Source of the DNA: Gammaproteobacteria bacterium
GTDB lineage: Bacteria > Pseudomonadota > Gammaproteobacteria > Pseudomonadales > Azotimanducaceae
DNA: 64,000 nt
Assembly: GCA_028818795.1 (NCBI GenBank)
Contig: JAPPND010000161.1
Location: 1-64,000 of the forward strand
Direction: 5' to 3'
This document shows positions 34,782 through 43,978 of this stretch, one piece after another. The translations under genes and the position numbers were made by a program. The notes beneath the pieces were generated by a model. It saw only the letters and a list, made by a program, of their open reading frames with translations. It was not told the DNA's origin and ran no database searches. Within the stretch, counting starts at the first letter, position 1, and every line of letters begins with the position of its first letter.

Positions 34782-37679
34782 ATGACCAACACGAACATTC
34801 TACCCATCGATACCCGCGAGGCCACGCTTGAGGCGGTCGGCGGCAAGGGCCGTTCCCTCGCGGAAATGGCGAATGCCGGGCTCGCCGTTCCGGGCGGCTT
34901 CTACGTAACGACCGCGGCCTACCGGCGCTTCGTCGCCGACAACGACCTGCAGGCGAAGATCATCGAGCTGGCCAAACCGACCATCGGCGAGTTCACGCTC
35001 TCCTTCGACCAAGCCTCCGAGGCGATCCAGGCGCTGTTCCAATCGGACGCCATGTCCGAGACGATGGCCGCGGAGATCACTGTCGCGTACCAAGCAATCG
35101 ACGGCGACAACCCCGCAGTGGCAGTGCGCTCGTCGGCCAATGCCGAGGACCTTCCCGACATGTCCTTCGCAGGCCAGCAGGACACCTACCTCAATGTACG
35201 GGGCGCCGACGAGGTCGTCGCGGCCGTAAGAAACTGCTGGGCATCCCTGTGGACGCCCAGGGCCATGGCCTACCGGCACGAGATGGGCATCGAGCACGAT
35301 GCGGTCGCCATGGCGGTGGTTGTCCAGTTGATGGTCTCGTCGGATGTATCCGGCATTCTCTTCACCGCCAATCCGGCCACCGGCGAGCGTTCGGAGATGA
35401 TCATCAACGCCAGCTTCGGCCTCGGCGAAGCCGTCGTCGGCGGCCAGGTGACACCCGACACGTACACGGTCGATCGCGGAACCATGCAGGCCACGGACAC
35501 GATCATCGGCGCCAAGGAGCAGAAGATCGTCGCCGATGGCGACCAGGGCACGAAGCTTGAGGACATCGCCGAAGATGAACGCGGCGAGTCCTCCCTATCG
35601 GACGAAGCCATCCAGGAACTCGTGACTCTCGCCCTCAAAGCCGAGGCGCATTTCGACGGGGTTCCCCAGGACATCGAGTGGGCCTACGCCGGCGGCAGGC
35701 TCTTCATGCTGCAGTCGCGGCCCATCACCAACCTGCCGCCCCAACCCATCGAGGTCGAGTGGGAGCCGCCGCCGCCCGCGCAGATCCTCGCGCGCAGGCA
35801 GATCGTCGAGAACATCCCGGACCCCTGCACGCCGTTGTTCGACGAAATGTACCTGTGGGTGGGTCTCGAGACCGGGAAGGACGGCGAGCCCCGAAAGAGC
35901 ATCATGGAAGGTGGCGGCCCGATGTTCATCTCCATGCACGGCTATGCCTATCAGCGTTTCGACTGGCCCTTCATCATCCAGGCGCGAAAGGAACGGCTTA
36001 CCGAAGCCATGACCGAGGCGGAACTGGACGCGGCCGAGATCAAGGCCGATGCGGAAGAGGCGGGGGCCGAGGGATACCGGGGTCGCACGGACCGGGCCGG
36101 GAAGAGGCTCAGCGAGCGAATGAAGGGCGGCGCGATACCGTCACATCGGCCTGGTGCAGCTCAACAGGCCCAAATGGCCGAACACGACATCGGCCTGTTC
36201 CTGGAGTCGCTCTCCGACGAGGACCGCTCGGCCTACGAGGACTGGGCGGCTTCTTCGGGCCTCAACGACGTGACTGCCCTCGTCACCAAGCCGGAGAGCC
36301 AGAACCCGACCTTCGGCGCGTTCAACCGGACCCAGGTCAACGAGAACCAGATCAAGGACTTCTACGACTGGGCGAAACCCATGATCCTGGCGACCCGGGA
36401 AAAGTGGGAGCAGGTGGACGTCGCAGAGGCGTCGGACGAGCAATTGCTCGAAGGGATCCGTGAACTGGCCATCGCCGGCGGCAGTTTCTGGAGCGGCAAC
36501 GGCGGCCACACGTTCGGTGTGGCCAAGTCGACCGACGATCAGCTGCAGGCGTTCCTTCGCGAAGCGCTGCCCGACCACAACTTCACCAGCGGCCAGTTCC
36601 TGTCCGGATTCAAGGGCAAGACCATGGAAGCCAACGAGCACCTGTTTACGATCGCGAGCCAAATCCGCGAGGACGAAGCCCTGTCGGAACTGGTCATCAC
36701 CACGCCGGCCAAGCGGTTGATGCAGACTCTCGAGGCCACCCCGGCGGCGGCATCGGTCGTCGAGGCGATCAACGGCTATCTCGACATCTACGGTCACTTG
36801 GGCTACAGCCTGGACTTTGCGGAGCCGTTGCCCCTCGAGGATCCCTCGGGGCTCCTGGCAACGCTCAAGACGATGGTCTCCGACGAGAACTACAACCCCA
36901 AGAACCACGAGATGGAGGCAACTAGGAAGCGCGAGAAGGCGATGGCGGACATCCTCGAGCTACTCGACGGTCTGCAATACTGGCAGTTCCGGTTCCGCCA
37001 TTGGTTTACCCACCGGTTCTACTTCATCCGCGAAGAGGTGATGTTCTACCTGTACCAGGCTTGGCCCGCACTGCGGCCCTTGGCCTTGGAACTGGGCCAG
37101 CGGCTGACGGATGTCGGCACCCTCCCGGACCGGGACCACGTCTTCTACCTCAGGTTCGACGAGCTGAAGGAGGCGGTCGCTGCCCGCGAGAAAAACAACG
37201 CCGTTGCCGAACTCCGCCAACTGGCCGAGGAGCGGTTCGAACTGAGGGAGCAGCGGAGACGCCTGCATCCGCCGGGCACCGTGCCCTTCGATGCGAGCGC
37301 CGATCCGGGCGTCAAATTCAAGGAGACCCAGTTCGTCAACGACCCGAACTCGGATACGATGGTCGGCGTGCCGGTCAGTCCCGGGACGATCACGGCGCCC
37401 GCAAGCCTCATCAACTCGCCGGCCGAGTTCGATCAGATGCGGCCTGGTTCGATTCTGGTCTGCCCGATGACCAATCCGGCCTGGACGCCGCTCTTCGCGC
37501 ACGCATCCGGGTTGGTCACGGATATGGGCGGCATCCTGGGCCATGGCTCCATCGTCGCCCGGGAGTACGGTATCCCGGCGGTGGTAGGGACCGGCACCAG
37601 CACCCAGCGAATCAAGCACGGCCAACAGATCGCCGTGGATGGCGACGTCGGTACCGTGAAGCTGCTGGAGGACTCGTAG
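34782..37679 (+). CDS. PEP-synthase-like phosphotransferase
   Basis: 965 residues. An N-terminal ATP-binding domain (residues about 1-330: VGGKGRSLAEMANAGLAVPGGFYVTT, AVRSSANAEDLPDMSFAGQQDTYLNV, VSGILFTANPATGERSEMIINASFGLGEAVVGG). A long middle domain follows. The C-terminal swivelling His domain holds the phospho-His at about 921 in DMGGILGHGSIVAREYGIPAVVGTG. This order and size match rifampin phosphotransferase-like and PEP synthase-like enzymes rather than PpsA itself, which has a C-terminal PEP-binding barrel. It may phosphorylate a small molecule; the acceptor is unknown. ATG 34782 has GAGGAC upstream; the frame runs back to 34440. Confidence 0.86.
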   Translation: MTNTNILPIDTREATLEAVGGKGRSLAEMANAGLAVPGGFYVTTAAYRRFVADNDLQAKIIELAKPTIGEFTLSFDQASEAIQALFQSDAMSETMAAEITVAYQAIDGDNPAVAVRSSANAEDLPDMSFAGQQDTYLNVRGADEVVAAVRNCWASLWTPRAMAYRHEMGIEHDAVAMAVVVQLMVSSDVSGILFTANPATGERSEMIINASFGLGEAVVGGQVTPDTYTVDRGTMQATDTIIGAKEQKIVADGDQGTKLEDIAEDERGESSLSDEAIQELVTLALKAEAHFDGVPQDIEWAYAGGRLFMLQSRPITNLPPQPIEVEWEPPPPAQILARRQIVENIPDPCTPLFDEMYLWVGLETGKDGEPRKSIMEGGGPMFISMHGYAYQRFDWPFIIQARKERLTEAMTEAELDAAEIKADAEEAGAEGYRGRTDRAGKRLSERMKGGAIPSHRPGAAQQAQMAEHDIGLFLESLSDEDRSAYEDWAASSGLNDVTALVTKPESQNPTFGAFNRTQVNENQIKDFYDWAKPMILATREKWEQVDVAEASDEQLLEGIRELAIAGGSFWSGNGGHTFGVAKSTDDQLQAFLREALPDHNFTSGQFLSGFKGKTMEANEHLFTIASQIREDEALSELVITTPAKRLMQTLEATPAAASVVEAINGYLDIYGHLGYSLDFAEPLPLEDPSGLLATLKTMVSDENYNPKNHEMEATRKREKAMADILELLDGLQYWQFRFRHWFTHRFYFIREEVMFYLYQAWPALRPLALELGQRLTDVGTLPDRDHVFYLRFDELKEAVAAREKNNAVAELRQLAEERFELREQRRRLHPPGTVPFDASADPGVKFKETQFVNDPNSDTMVGVPVSPGTITAPASLINSPAEFDQMRPGSILVCPMTNPAWTPLFAHASGLVTDMGGILGHGSIVAREYGIPAVVGTGTSTQRIKHGQQIAVDGDVGTVKLLEDS

Positions 37680-37684
37680 GGGAC

Positions 37685-37710
37685 GGGCGGTGGGGGCTGG
37701 GGCCAGACGG
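37685..37710. repeat. 26-bp dispersed intergenic repeat, copy 2
   Basis: This is the exact reverse complement of 15-40, located 5 bp after the stop codon of the PEP-synthase-like gene. The rest of the 160-bp gap is GC-rich with further inverted words (GGGACGGGC-like) and no gene. Confidence 0.75.
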
Positions 37711-37839
37711 GGAGGAATCGAGCCGTCTGGCGGCGTTGTCCCGTCCCGCGTGCTGGAGCGCCCGCGGCCGCCCATCGTAATGACCGCACGCTTGGGGGCC
37801 GGCGCGGGCGGAGACAAGCCCCGCCCTGGCTTTGGGGCG

Positions 37840-38775
37840 CTACAGGATCGCCACCGGATTGATGACCGCCTGCACCGCGCCTTCAAAGCGCGGCTGTCCC
37901 AGCACGAACAGGAACTCCCAGCCCTCGTCTGCCGCCAGTGCCCGGACATCCATGTTTTCTAGGATGTAGATGCCGTTCTTGGCCAGCAGTTCGGGGTGAA
38001 CCGGGAACATCAGTTCCGGGTTCTCGTGAGGTACCGCCTCGAGGCCCCAGGTATCGGCACCGACCGCGACCACGTCTAGGCTCGCGAGATACTTGGCGCC
38101 GCCCATGCCGAGGCCGGGTTCGCCGCCCATGAAGGTCTCGTTGTCCACCCCGGCGAGGTTGAGCCAGCCGGTGTGGAAGAGCACGACGTCGCCCTTGCCG
38201 ATCTCGACGCCCTGTGCGGTGGCCTGCGCCTTGATTTCGGCCTCGTTGAACACGGTGCCGGCAGGCAACGGGTTCTCGCCGAAGTGGCGGGTCATGTCCA
38301 GGAGCACGCCGCGGCTGACCATCGGCGGGATCTTCTCGATGGAAAGCGCCGTGAGTCCCTTGGTCGTGACGAAGTCCCTGGCGTGCAGGCCATTGTAGTA
38401 GACGTGGTCGATCCCCATGTGCCCTAGGCCGTCGAGCTGGCTGCCGATGCCCATCCAGGTGTAGAGAAGGTCGTCGTTGCCGGTCGCCCGGTTCGCGCCC
38501 ATGGTGGGTCCGAGGTCCTGGCCGGGTTGAATGACCGTGATCGCGTAGTGCCGCGGCGGATAGGCGGGCGACTCCCAGCCCGTGACCACGCCGAGCGCAT
38601 AGGTCTTGCCGGTCTTGACCAACCGGGCCGCCTCGACGACCTTGTCCGGCGACAGGTGGTTGATGGCACCGAGCGTATCGCCTTCGCCATGCACGGATGG
38701 ATACCAGTCCGCCTCCTCGGCGGATGTAGCTGAAGCGAGCGCCAGTAGTGCGCCTAGTACGTGGATGTTCCGCAT
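37840..38775 (-). CDS. Exported cyclase-family protein
   Basis: 311 residues with a signal peptide (MRNIHVLGALLALASATSA). The cyclase/kynurenine-formamidase-like domain has WESPAYPPRHYAITVI, DGLGHMGIDHVYYNG (metal-binding His/Asp), LTALSIEKIPPMVSRGVLLDMTRHFGE and GDVVLFHTGWL. It probably hydrolyses an amide or lactone in the periplasm. ATG 38775 is the signal-peptide start; the frame is open to 38910. It diverges from the sulfatase at 38838. Confidence 0.9.
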   Translation of the reverse strand: MRNIHVLGALLALASATSAEEADWYPSVHGEGDTLGAINHLSPDKVVEAARLVKTGKTYALGVVTGWESPAYPPRHYAITVIQPGQDLGPTMGANRATGNDDLLYTWMGIGSQLDGLGHMGIDHVYYNGLHARDFVTTKGLTALSIEKIPPMVSRGVLLDMTRHFGENPLPAGTVFNEAEIKAQATAQGVEIGKGDVVLFHTGWLNLAGVDNETFMGGEPGLGMGGAKYLASLDVVAVGADTWGLEAVPHENPELMFPVHPELLAKNGIYILENMDVRALAADEGWEFLFVLGQPRFEGAVQAVINPVAIL

Positions 38776-38837
38776 GTCTCCCCCGTGGAACGTGATGGAA
38801 TGAGCGATGATAAGCCCGTGAGGCAAGAAGAGAGCGC

Positions 38838-40318
38838 ATGGTGACCAAACCGAACATCGTGCTGTTCTTTCCCGATCAGCACCGGGCGACGCGATGGGCT
38901 GCGACGGCAACCCGGTCGTGCAGACTCCTAACCTCGACCGCCTATCGGACAGCGGCGTGTTGTTCGAGCGCTGCTACACGAGTTCGCCGCTGTGCATGCC
39001 CGCCCGGGCTTCCCTGATCACCGGGTTGCCGGTCAACGCCCACGGCGTCTGGGGCAACAACCTTCTCGAAGCCGACCGCCACGGACCGAGCCATGTGCGG
39101 AGCGTCCGCGACGCCGGCTACCGCACGGCGATCATCGGCAAGACCCACCTCTACGCCAATCACCGCAACGACGGCCATACCCGGGAACACGCCCACAAGC
39201 TCCAGGACTGGGGCTACCAGGACATCCACGAACTGCGCGACGTCGTGCCGTCGAAACGCTGCTCCTGCTACTACGCGGACTTCCTCGCCGAACGCGGACG
39301 CCTCGGCGTCTACCAGGACTACACTCGGCTATGGTGGACGGGTGCCTTTCGGGGTGCGCAGCCCTGGGAGGACCCGCCGTCGCCGCTGCCTACCGACGAG
39401 CACATCGACATCTACTGCGCGTCCCAGGCCGCTTCTTGGATTCGCGACGACCCGGGAGATCGGCCGTTCTACCTGCAGGTGTGCTTCACGGGTCCCCACA
39501 CGCCGTTCGACGCGCCGCCGGACTTCCGGTCCTTGTACAAGCCGGAGGAGGTGCCGCTACCGATTCTCGCCGCCCCGGAGAATCCGGTCTCGCCCCAGGT
39601 GGCGCAGATGCTCGAATCGGCCCGTCTCGACGGCATGACCGAGATCCACGCCCGCCTGATGGTCAGCCACTACTACGCGAAGGTGACCCTGATCGACTAT
39701 GGCGTCGGCATGGTCCTCGACGCCTTGGCCGACAAGGGCATCCTCGACGACACCTGGGTGATCTACACCTCGGACCACGGCGAGATGCTGGGCGACCACC
39801 GGCTCAAGCAGAAGAAGGTGTTCTATGAAGGCGCGGCGCGGATCCCGCTGATCGTCCGCCCGCCCGGCGGCACCCCGGGAAGACGCACCAAGCAGCTAAC
39901 CGACCACGTGGACATTTGTGCTTCCCTGACCGAGGCGGCGGGTGCCGGAGCGGTCGGCGAGAGCCCGGGCCGTTCGTTCGTCACGGGCACCGAGGTCGTT
40001 GACGACGATTCCGGCAAACGCTACGTGTGGAGCGAAGTCGAGTCCTACTATTCCATGGCGCGCGACGACCGCTACAAGATGACGGTGGACTCCGCGTCCC
40101 GCCGCCTGGTCGAACTCTATGACATGCTCGAAGATCCGTGCGAACTCGCAAACCTCGTGGTCGAATGCGGCCACCGTATCGTCCGAGATCGTTTCCTGGA
40201 GGAAGCGTTTCCGGAGCTTGGCTTCGATGCCGCCAAGCTTGATGCGTTCCAACGCCGCTTGGCGAGGGGGCAGTACCGCGACACCTTTGCCCGTGAGCTC
40301 CTTCGTCGGTTCAACTGA
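38838..40318 (+). pseudogene. Type I sulfatase, one-base frameshift near the N-terminus
   Basis: The first codons (MVTKPNIVLFFPDQHR) are the sulfatase metal site, but after CGG the frame is lost. From 38894 the next frame continues as MGCDGNPVVQTPNLDRLSDSGVLFERCYTSSPLCMPARASLITG and runs to the normal end. Adding one G to the GGG run at 38884-38886 restores HRGDAMGCDGNP, as in the sister sulfatase at 28318 (FFPDQHRGDWTGYHNTPGV). The formylglycine motif C-M-P-A-R is intact and so is SDHGEMLGDHRLKQKK. It diverges from the cyclase gene. It may use the formylglycine enzyme encoded at 28303. Confidence 0.9.
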
Positions 40319-40482
40319 GCGACGATCGTGTTGAATGTGGCTAATCTCGCCACATGAGTTGGTCGGACGCACGATCAGTTGCCAGTGTGGTCTCCTTATG
40401 ATGCTGTTTATCTTGGAATTGTCGTTCTGGCACGGGTCTTGATAGCAAGCGGTATGGACGCAGCACCAACGAAGGAGTTTCC

Positions 40483-40947
40483 ATGCGAAAGGCTCATGCT
40501 TGTACAGCGACCGTGGTGGTCGCCTTGATGGCGACAGGGGCGGTGGCGGAGACCGAACAACGGTCGTTCGAGGCAGCGGCGGGCGGACGTTTCGTCCTCG
40601 ACGCCGACTGGGGCAAGGTCGAGGTCGAGACCTGGGACCGCGATGCGGCGGATGTCGTCGTCGAGCGGGCGGACGAGCTCGAGTCCTTGGAGTTCGACGA
40701 GCAGGAGGGGACGATCACCGTTCGTGCGCGCAAGAAAGAACGCGGCATCTTCGGGTGGTTCCGTTCCGACGACGCGCCGTTGTTCCAGATCACGGTGCCG
40801 CGACGCTTTGACCTCGATCTGACGACGGCCGGGGGCAAGATTGACATCGCGGACATAGATGGCGAGGTCGCCGCCCGCACCGCCGGCGGCAGCTTGGCGA
40901 TCGGCGTTGAGTCCGCGTCGTCCGGCCGCCCGAACCGAAACGCGTAG
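40483..40947 (+). pseudogene. DUF4097-like exported protein, 3' end lost
   Basis: A signal peptide (ATVVVALMATGAVA) and a beta-rich adhesin-like domain of the DUF4097 type: GGRFVLDADWGKVEVETWDRDAADVVVERAD, FQITVPRRFDLDLTTAGGKIDIADIDGEVAARTAGGSLAIG. Such proteins normally continue with more TAGGxIxI repeats. Here the sequence changes abruptly at about 40905-40915 into DNA that codes, on the other strand, for an ATP-binding protein, and a stop follows at 40945. The gene is cut by a recombination junction. Confidence 0.75.
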
Positions 40948-41195
40948 TACCGTGCCTGCCTTACATCGAAGCCGCCACAGTTATCTTGGATCTTGAACCG
41001 TTCAGCGTTCATTCTGATCTTGACGAACAGACCTGTGTAGTCGGCCTCGTCCCCGGGCCTGACATTCTTCGCGCCATCAATGCAGTTATCCAAAAGATCA
41101 AGTACGGCTCTCTCTAACGGAATATCCCGAACCAGCATATTCACAAAGAACGCCTTGGTCGGCATGGCTTCAATTCTGTCGTCTTCATCGGGCAT
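40912..41195 (-). pseudogene. HSP90-like ATPase fragment, 3' end lost
   Basis: The N-terminal about 95 residues of a GHKL-type ATP-binding protein: FFVNMLVRDIPLERAVLDLLDNCIDGAKNVRPGDEADYTG (N-box DNCIDGA) and FKIQDNCGGFDVRQARYYAFRFGRPDD (G-box-like). The G2 box and everything after are missing. After RPDDADSTP the frame runs into the reverse of the DUF4097-like gene and is not homologous. Proteins of this kind occur in defence islands. It lies 144 bp after the phosphorothioation effector cassette on the same strand and may once have belonged to it. Confidence 0.72.
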
Positions 41196-41339
41196 ATCTA
41201 GTTCCGTCTCCTTGCTCTCGGTATTTCAACCACCTGACCGCCTCGGGCGCACCGCACATCACCACATATCCTACTTGGCAGCCTCTACCACCCTCCAGAA
41301 CGCGAATACGAGAATACGGCTCTCCACTTCACGAATGCA

Positions 41340-41813
41340 TTAGGACGCGGTACCAGCTTCTACGGCATCTGCCATTAGGCTCACGAAATCCCGAACGAAC
41401 TCCTCCGGCGACGCCGGCGCACTATCTCTACACTCGGCCAAATAGTCATACCCGCCGCTCGCGTACGCGTTCATGCAGCGCATCCCTTCGTCGGTGAGCT
41501 GAGTCTTCGACTCCGGCGTCACCAGTCGCCTGAACACCGCCCGAACGGCTGTCTTCTCGCCGAGGTCGATGCCGCCTCGCCGGACCTCCGCCGCCACGAG
41601 CAGTCCGATCAACAAGCGCTGGGCCGGCTGGTAGTCCTGGATGAACTCGTCGATGATCTCCCGCGCCCCGAAGGCGGCCGGGTCGCTGGTGCGCCCGCTC
41701 GCGAGGCCCGCCATCAGGCAGAAGTAGTAGAGGTCGAACTTCGTTTTCGCGGGCTCCTTGCCGTCAAGCTCCTTGAACCAGCGCTCGGCATCCTCACGAA
41801 GCCTGAACGGCAT
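41340..41813 (-). CDS. 157-aa protein of the phosphorothioate-linked cassette
   Basis: Not recognised with certainty. It reads MPFRLREDAERWFKELDGKEPAKTKFDLYYFCLMAGLASGRT...FGAREIIDEFIQDYQPAQRLLIGLLVAAEVRRGGI, an alpha-helical protein. The start overlaps the SMC-like ATPase gene by 20 nt, so it is the last gene of the four-gene minus-strand operon 45968-41340. The fourth, small helical member of phosphorothioate-dependent effector modules is of this kind; that assignment is inference from order and size. Confidence 0.68.
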   Translation of the reverse strand: MPFRLREDAERWFKELDGKEPAKTKFDLYYFCLMAGLASGRTSDPAAFGAREIIDEFIQDYQPAQRLLIGLLVAAEVRRGGIDLGEKTAVRAVFRRLVTPESKTQLTDEGMRCMNAYASGGYDYLAECRDSAPASPEEFVRDFVSLMADAVEAGTAS

Positions 41814-43797
41814 TCTCTTCCTCCTCCTCGATGTCGAACCCGAAGAAATAGTCCCGGTCGTCGACCAGCACGGCGTTGCGCGTCTCCGTGTATCCGTTTT
41901 CCGGCACGGCCTCCAACATGCGCCGGGTTCCTGACGTCTTCCTGAACAGCGTGAGGTAGGCGATGTCGTCGACCCTCGACTCGAGCGCGTCCACGAATCC
42001 GTCCCGCTCCGTGTTGATCGTGAATCCGAGGAACTGGCTGCACAGCGTCGGCAGCAGCCGGCCGACCCGCCGCCGCACGCCCTTGTCGATCGGACCGGCG
42101 GGACTGTCCACCACCAGCGGGAAGTCGTTCTGCCCCCGGTTCAGCACGCTCATCAGGAACGTATAGCCGATCGCGAGCGTCTGCCCGGCGCTCGCGCCGC
42201 GCTGGCCGCGAAGGCGGATCGAACGATCGATCCTGTCGATCGTCAGCGGGTCGTTCTCCAGGATCACCGATAGGCGGCGGTTGCACTCGTCGAGCAGTTC
42301 CGCCTTGATCGTCATCCGTGCCCGCTCGCCCGCCTCGTCGAGCAGCGAAGCGATCAGCTCGGTCTGGCGGCGCAACCGCACCGTACCCTCGATCTGAGCG
42401 ATCCGGTCGTTTAGCTTGCCGATCTCCCGGCGGATGACGCGCAGGCTCTTCGACGTCTCGGCTCTCGGGTCACCGACGCCCAGGCCTTCGATCTCGTCGA
42501 CCAGCCGCTGGCGCTCCTTTGCCCGTTCCTCCTTCTCCTCGACTTCGGCCTGCCAGGCCTCGAGTTCCTTGTCGCCTGCGTCGATCAGACGGTCCATCAG
42601 CACCCGGAACCGCTGGTCGGCCAGCCGTTCCCGCCGCACCGCCTCGGTCAGTTCCGCACGCAGACGAACCACCCGCGCGTACCCCGCGTCCTCCTCCCCG
42701 TCCTCCGGCTGTTCCGTGTAGCGGGAGATGTCCTGCTTGAGCGCGTTGATGACCCCCGAGTCGTCCGCATCGAGGTACCGTTCCGCTCTCGCCCGGATCT
42801 GCTCTCTGGCCGCCTCGTCCATTGGTCTGCCGCAGATGCAGTCTTCCTCCTCCACGAGTTCCTCGAAGAACTGCGCCGACGTGTTCTCCGGCAGCCGTAC
42901 GCGGTCCAGGTTGTCCCGGAGTTCGACCAACCGGTCGGCGAGATCGGGATGAATCGCGTGGGGCAGCCGCAGCGCCGTCATCAACTTCGCCCGTCTTTCC
43001 GCCACATCGCTCCGCGCAGCCCCCCGCTCCGACTCGGCCTCGTCCCGCAGGCCCCTCGTCTCCGCCACGCTGTCGATGCGCTTCCGTATCTTTTCGCGAA
43101 GCTCGCCCATAGCCGTGCTCAGCGTCCCGATCTCTGCCTTCGCCCGGTCCAATTCCTCCGCGACCCTGGCTTCCCGTCCCGACAACCTGTTTCGTCTGAC
43201 CCGCAACCTGTCCAATCCCGCCTCGGTCCGCGTCGTATCCGTCGCCCTCGACTCCCTTTCCCAGTAGTCGCGCGCGAACGACGCCGCGTCGTGCAGCAGG
43301 TAGACCTGGCAGAGCGCGTCCACGACCCGGTCCGCCTCGGCCTGCCCGCCGTCGAGCAGCCGCCCGGCGAATTCGCCGTCGAAGATGAACAGTCTCAGGA
43401 ACTCCGGCCTGAAGAAGCGATCCATCGACGGCGGAACGCGATACACCTGCACCACGCCGCCGCTTCCCGGACTGGTCGACCGATAGCTCGCCTGCCCCGT
43501 GCTGTAGTCCAGAAGGAGCTCGATCGACAACGGCTTGCCGTCCGCCAGCAGATTCGCCTTGAATCGTCCCACCGAGCCTTCGCGGCCCCTGCGGTACCCG
43601 CGCACGTGCTCGGGTCGCCAGTTCTGGGCCGAACCGCTCAGCGCCGCGTTCAGGAGTTCGAGCGTGGTGGTCTTGCCCGTGCCGTTCGGCATCTGGACCA
43701 GCGCCACCGGGGGCACGCGCCCGTCGCGGCGAAGATCCACCGAGACATCCGGGCAGCGAAGCCCTTCGCTTTCCCAACCCGCGATCTCAATCCGCAT
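41794..43797 (-). CDS. SMC-like AAA ATPase of the effector cassette
   Basis: 667 residues from ATG 43797 (MRIEIAGWESEGL); another ATG at 43815 would add six. Walker A is ALVQMPNGTGKTTTLELLNAAL (PNGTGKTT). A long coiled coil from about residue 190 to 460 is interrupted by a C-I-C-G turn (EEEDCICGRPMDE) like a zinc-hook apex. The ABC signature and Walker B are GASAGQTLAIGYTFLMSVLNRGQNDFPLVVDSPAG. This is a DndD/RecN-type architecture. It overlaps the 63-residue gene upstream by 11 nt and the 157-residue gene downstream by 20 nt. Confidence 0.86.
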   Translation of the reverse strand: MRIEIAGWESEGLRCPDVSVDLRRDGRVPPVALVQMPNGTGKTTTLELLNAALSGSAQNWRPEHVRGYRRGREGSVGRFKANLLADGKPLSIELLLDYSTGQASYRSTSPGSGGVVQVYRVPPSMDRFFRPEFLRLFIFDGEFAGRLLDGGQAEADRVVDALCQVYLLHDAASFARDYWERESRATDTTRTEAGLDRLRVRRNRLSGREARVAEELDRAKAEIGTLSTAMGELREKIRKRIDSVAETRGLRDEAESERGAARSDVAERRAKLMTALRLPHAIHPDLADRLVELRDNLDRVRLPENTSAQFFEELVEEEDCICGRPMDEAAREQIRARAERYLDADDSGVINALKQDISRYTEQPEDGEEDAGYARVVRLRAELTEAVRRERLADQRFRVLMDRLIDAGDKELEAWQAEVEEKEERAKERQRLVDEIEGLGVGDPRAETSKSLRVIRREIGKLNDRIAQIEGTVRLRRQTELIASLLDEAGERARMTIKAELLDECNRRLSVILENDPLTIDRIDRSIRLRGQRGASAGQTLAIGYTFLMSVLNRGQNDFPLVVDSPAGPIDKGVRRRVGRLLPTLCSQFLGFTINTERDGFVDALESRVDDIAYLTLFRKTSGTRRMLEAVPENGYTETRNAVLVDDRDYFFGFDIEEEEENAVQAS

Positions 43798-43978
43798 CGT
43801 CGTCCTCCAGCTCAAGCACGTCGCAAACCGCCATCAGGAACCTCGCGTCGTCCTCCTTCGCCAGCGGTCCCTGGCTCATCTGCCGCAGCCACGCCGTCAG
43901 CCGGCGGGCCACCGTCTCCGGCTGCCCGGCCTCCCGCACGGTCTCCGTCAGCGACTCCTCGAGCGCCCCGTCAAGCAT
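43787..43978 (-). CDS. 63-aa acidic small protein of the cassette
   Basis: MLDGALEESLTETVREAGQPETVARRLTAWLRQMSQGPLAKEDDARFLMAVCDVLELEDDDAD: an acidic helical protein with no named domain. It overlaps the helicase stop by 8 nt (ATGCTTGA) and the ATPase start by 11 nt, so it is translated as part of the operon. Such tiny proteins are constant members of several defence cassettes and are often missed by annotation. Confidence 0.8.
   Translation of the reverse strand: MLDGALEESLTETVREAGQPETVARRLTAWLRQMSQGPLAKEDDARFLMAVCDVLELEDDDAD

Noticed and set aside
40494..41195. A 233-residue single protein on the minus strand
   Set aside because: Only residues 1 to about 95 resemble an ATPase; the remainder is antisense to the DUF4097-like gene.
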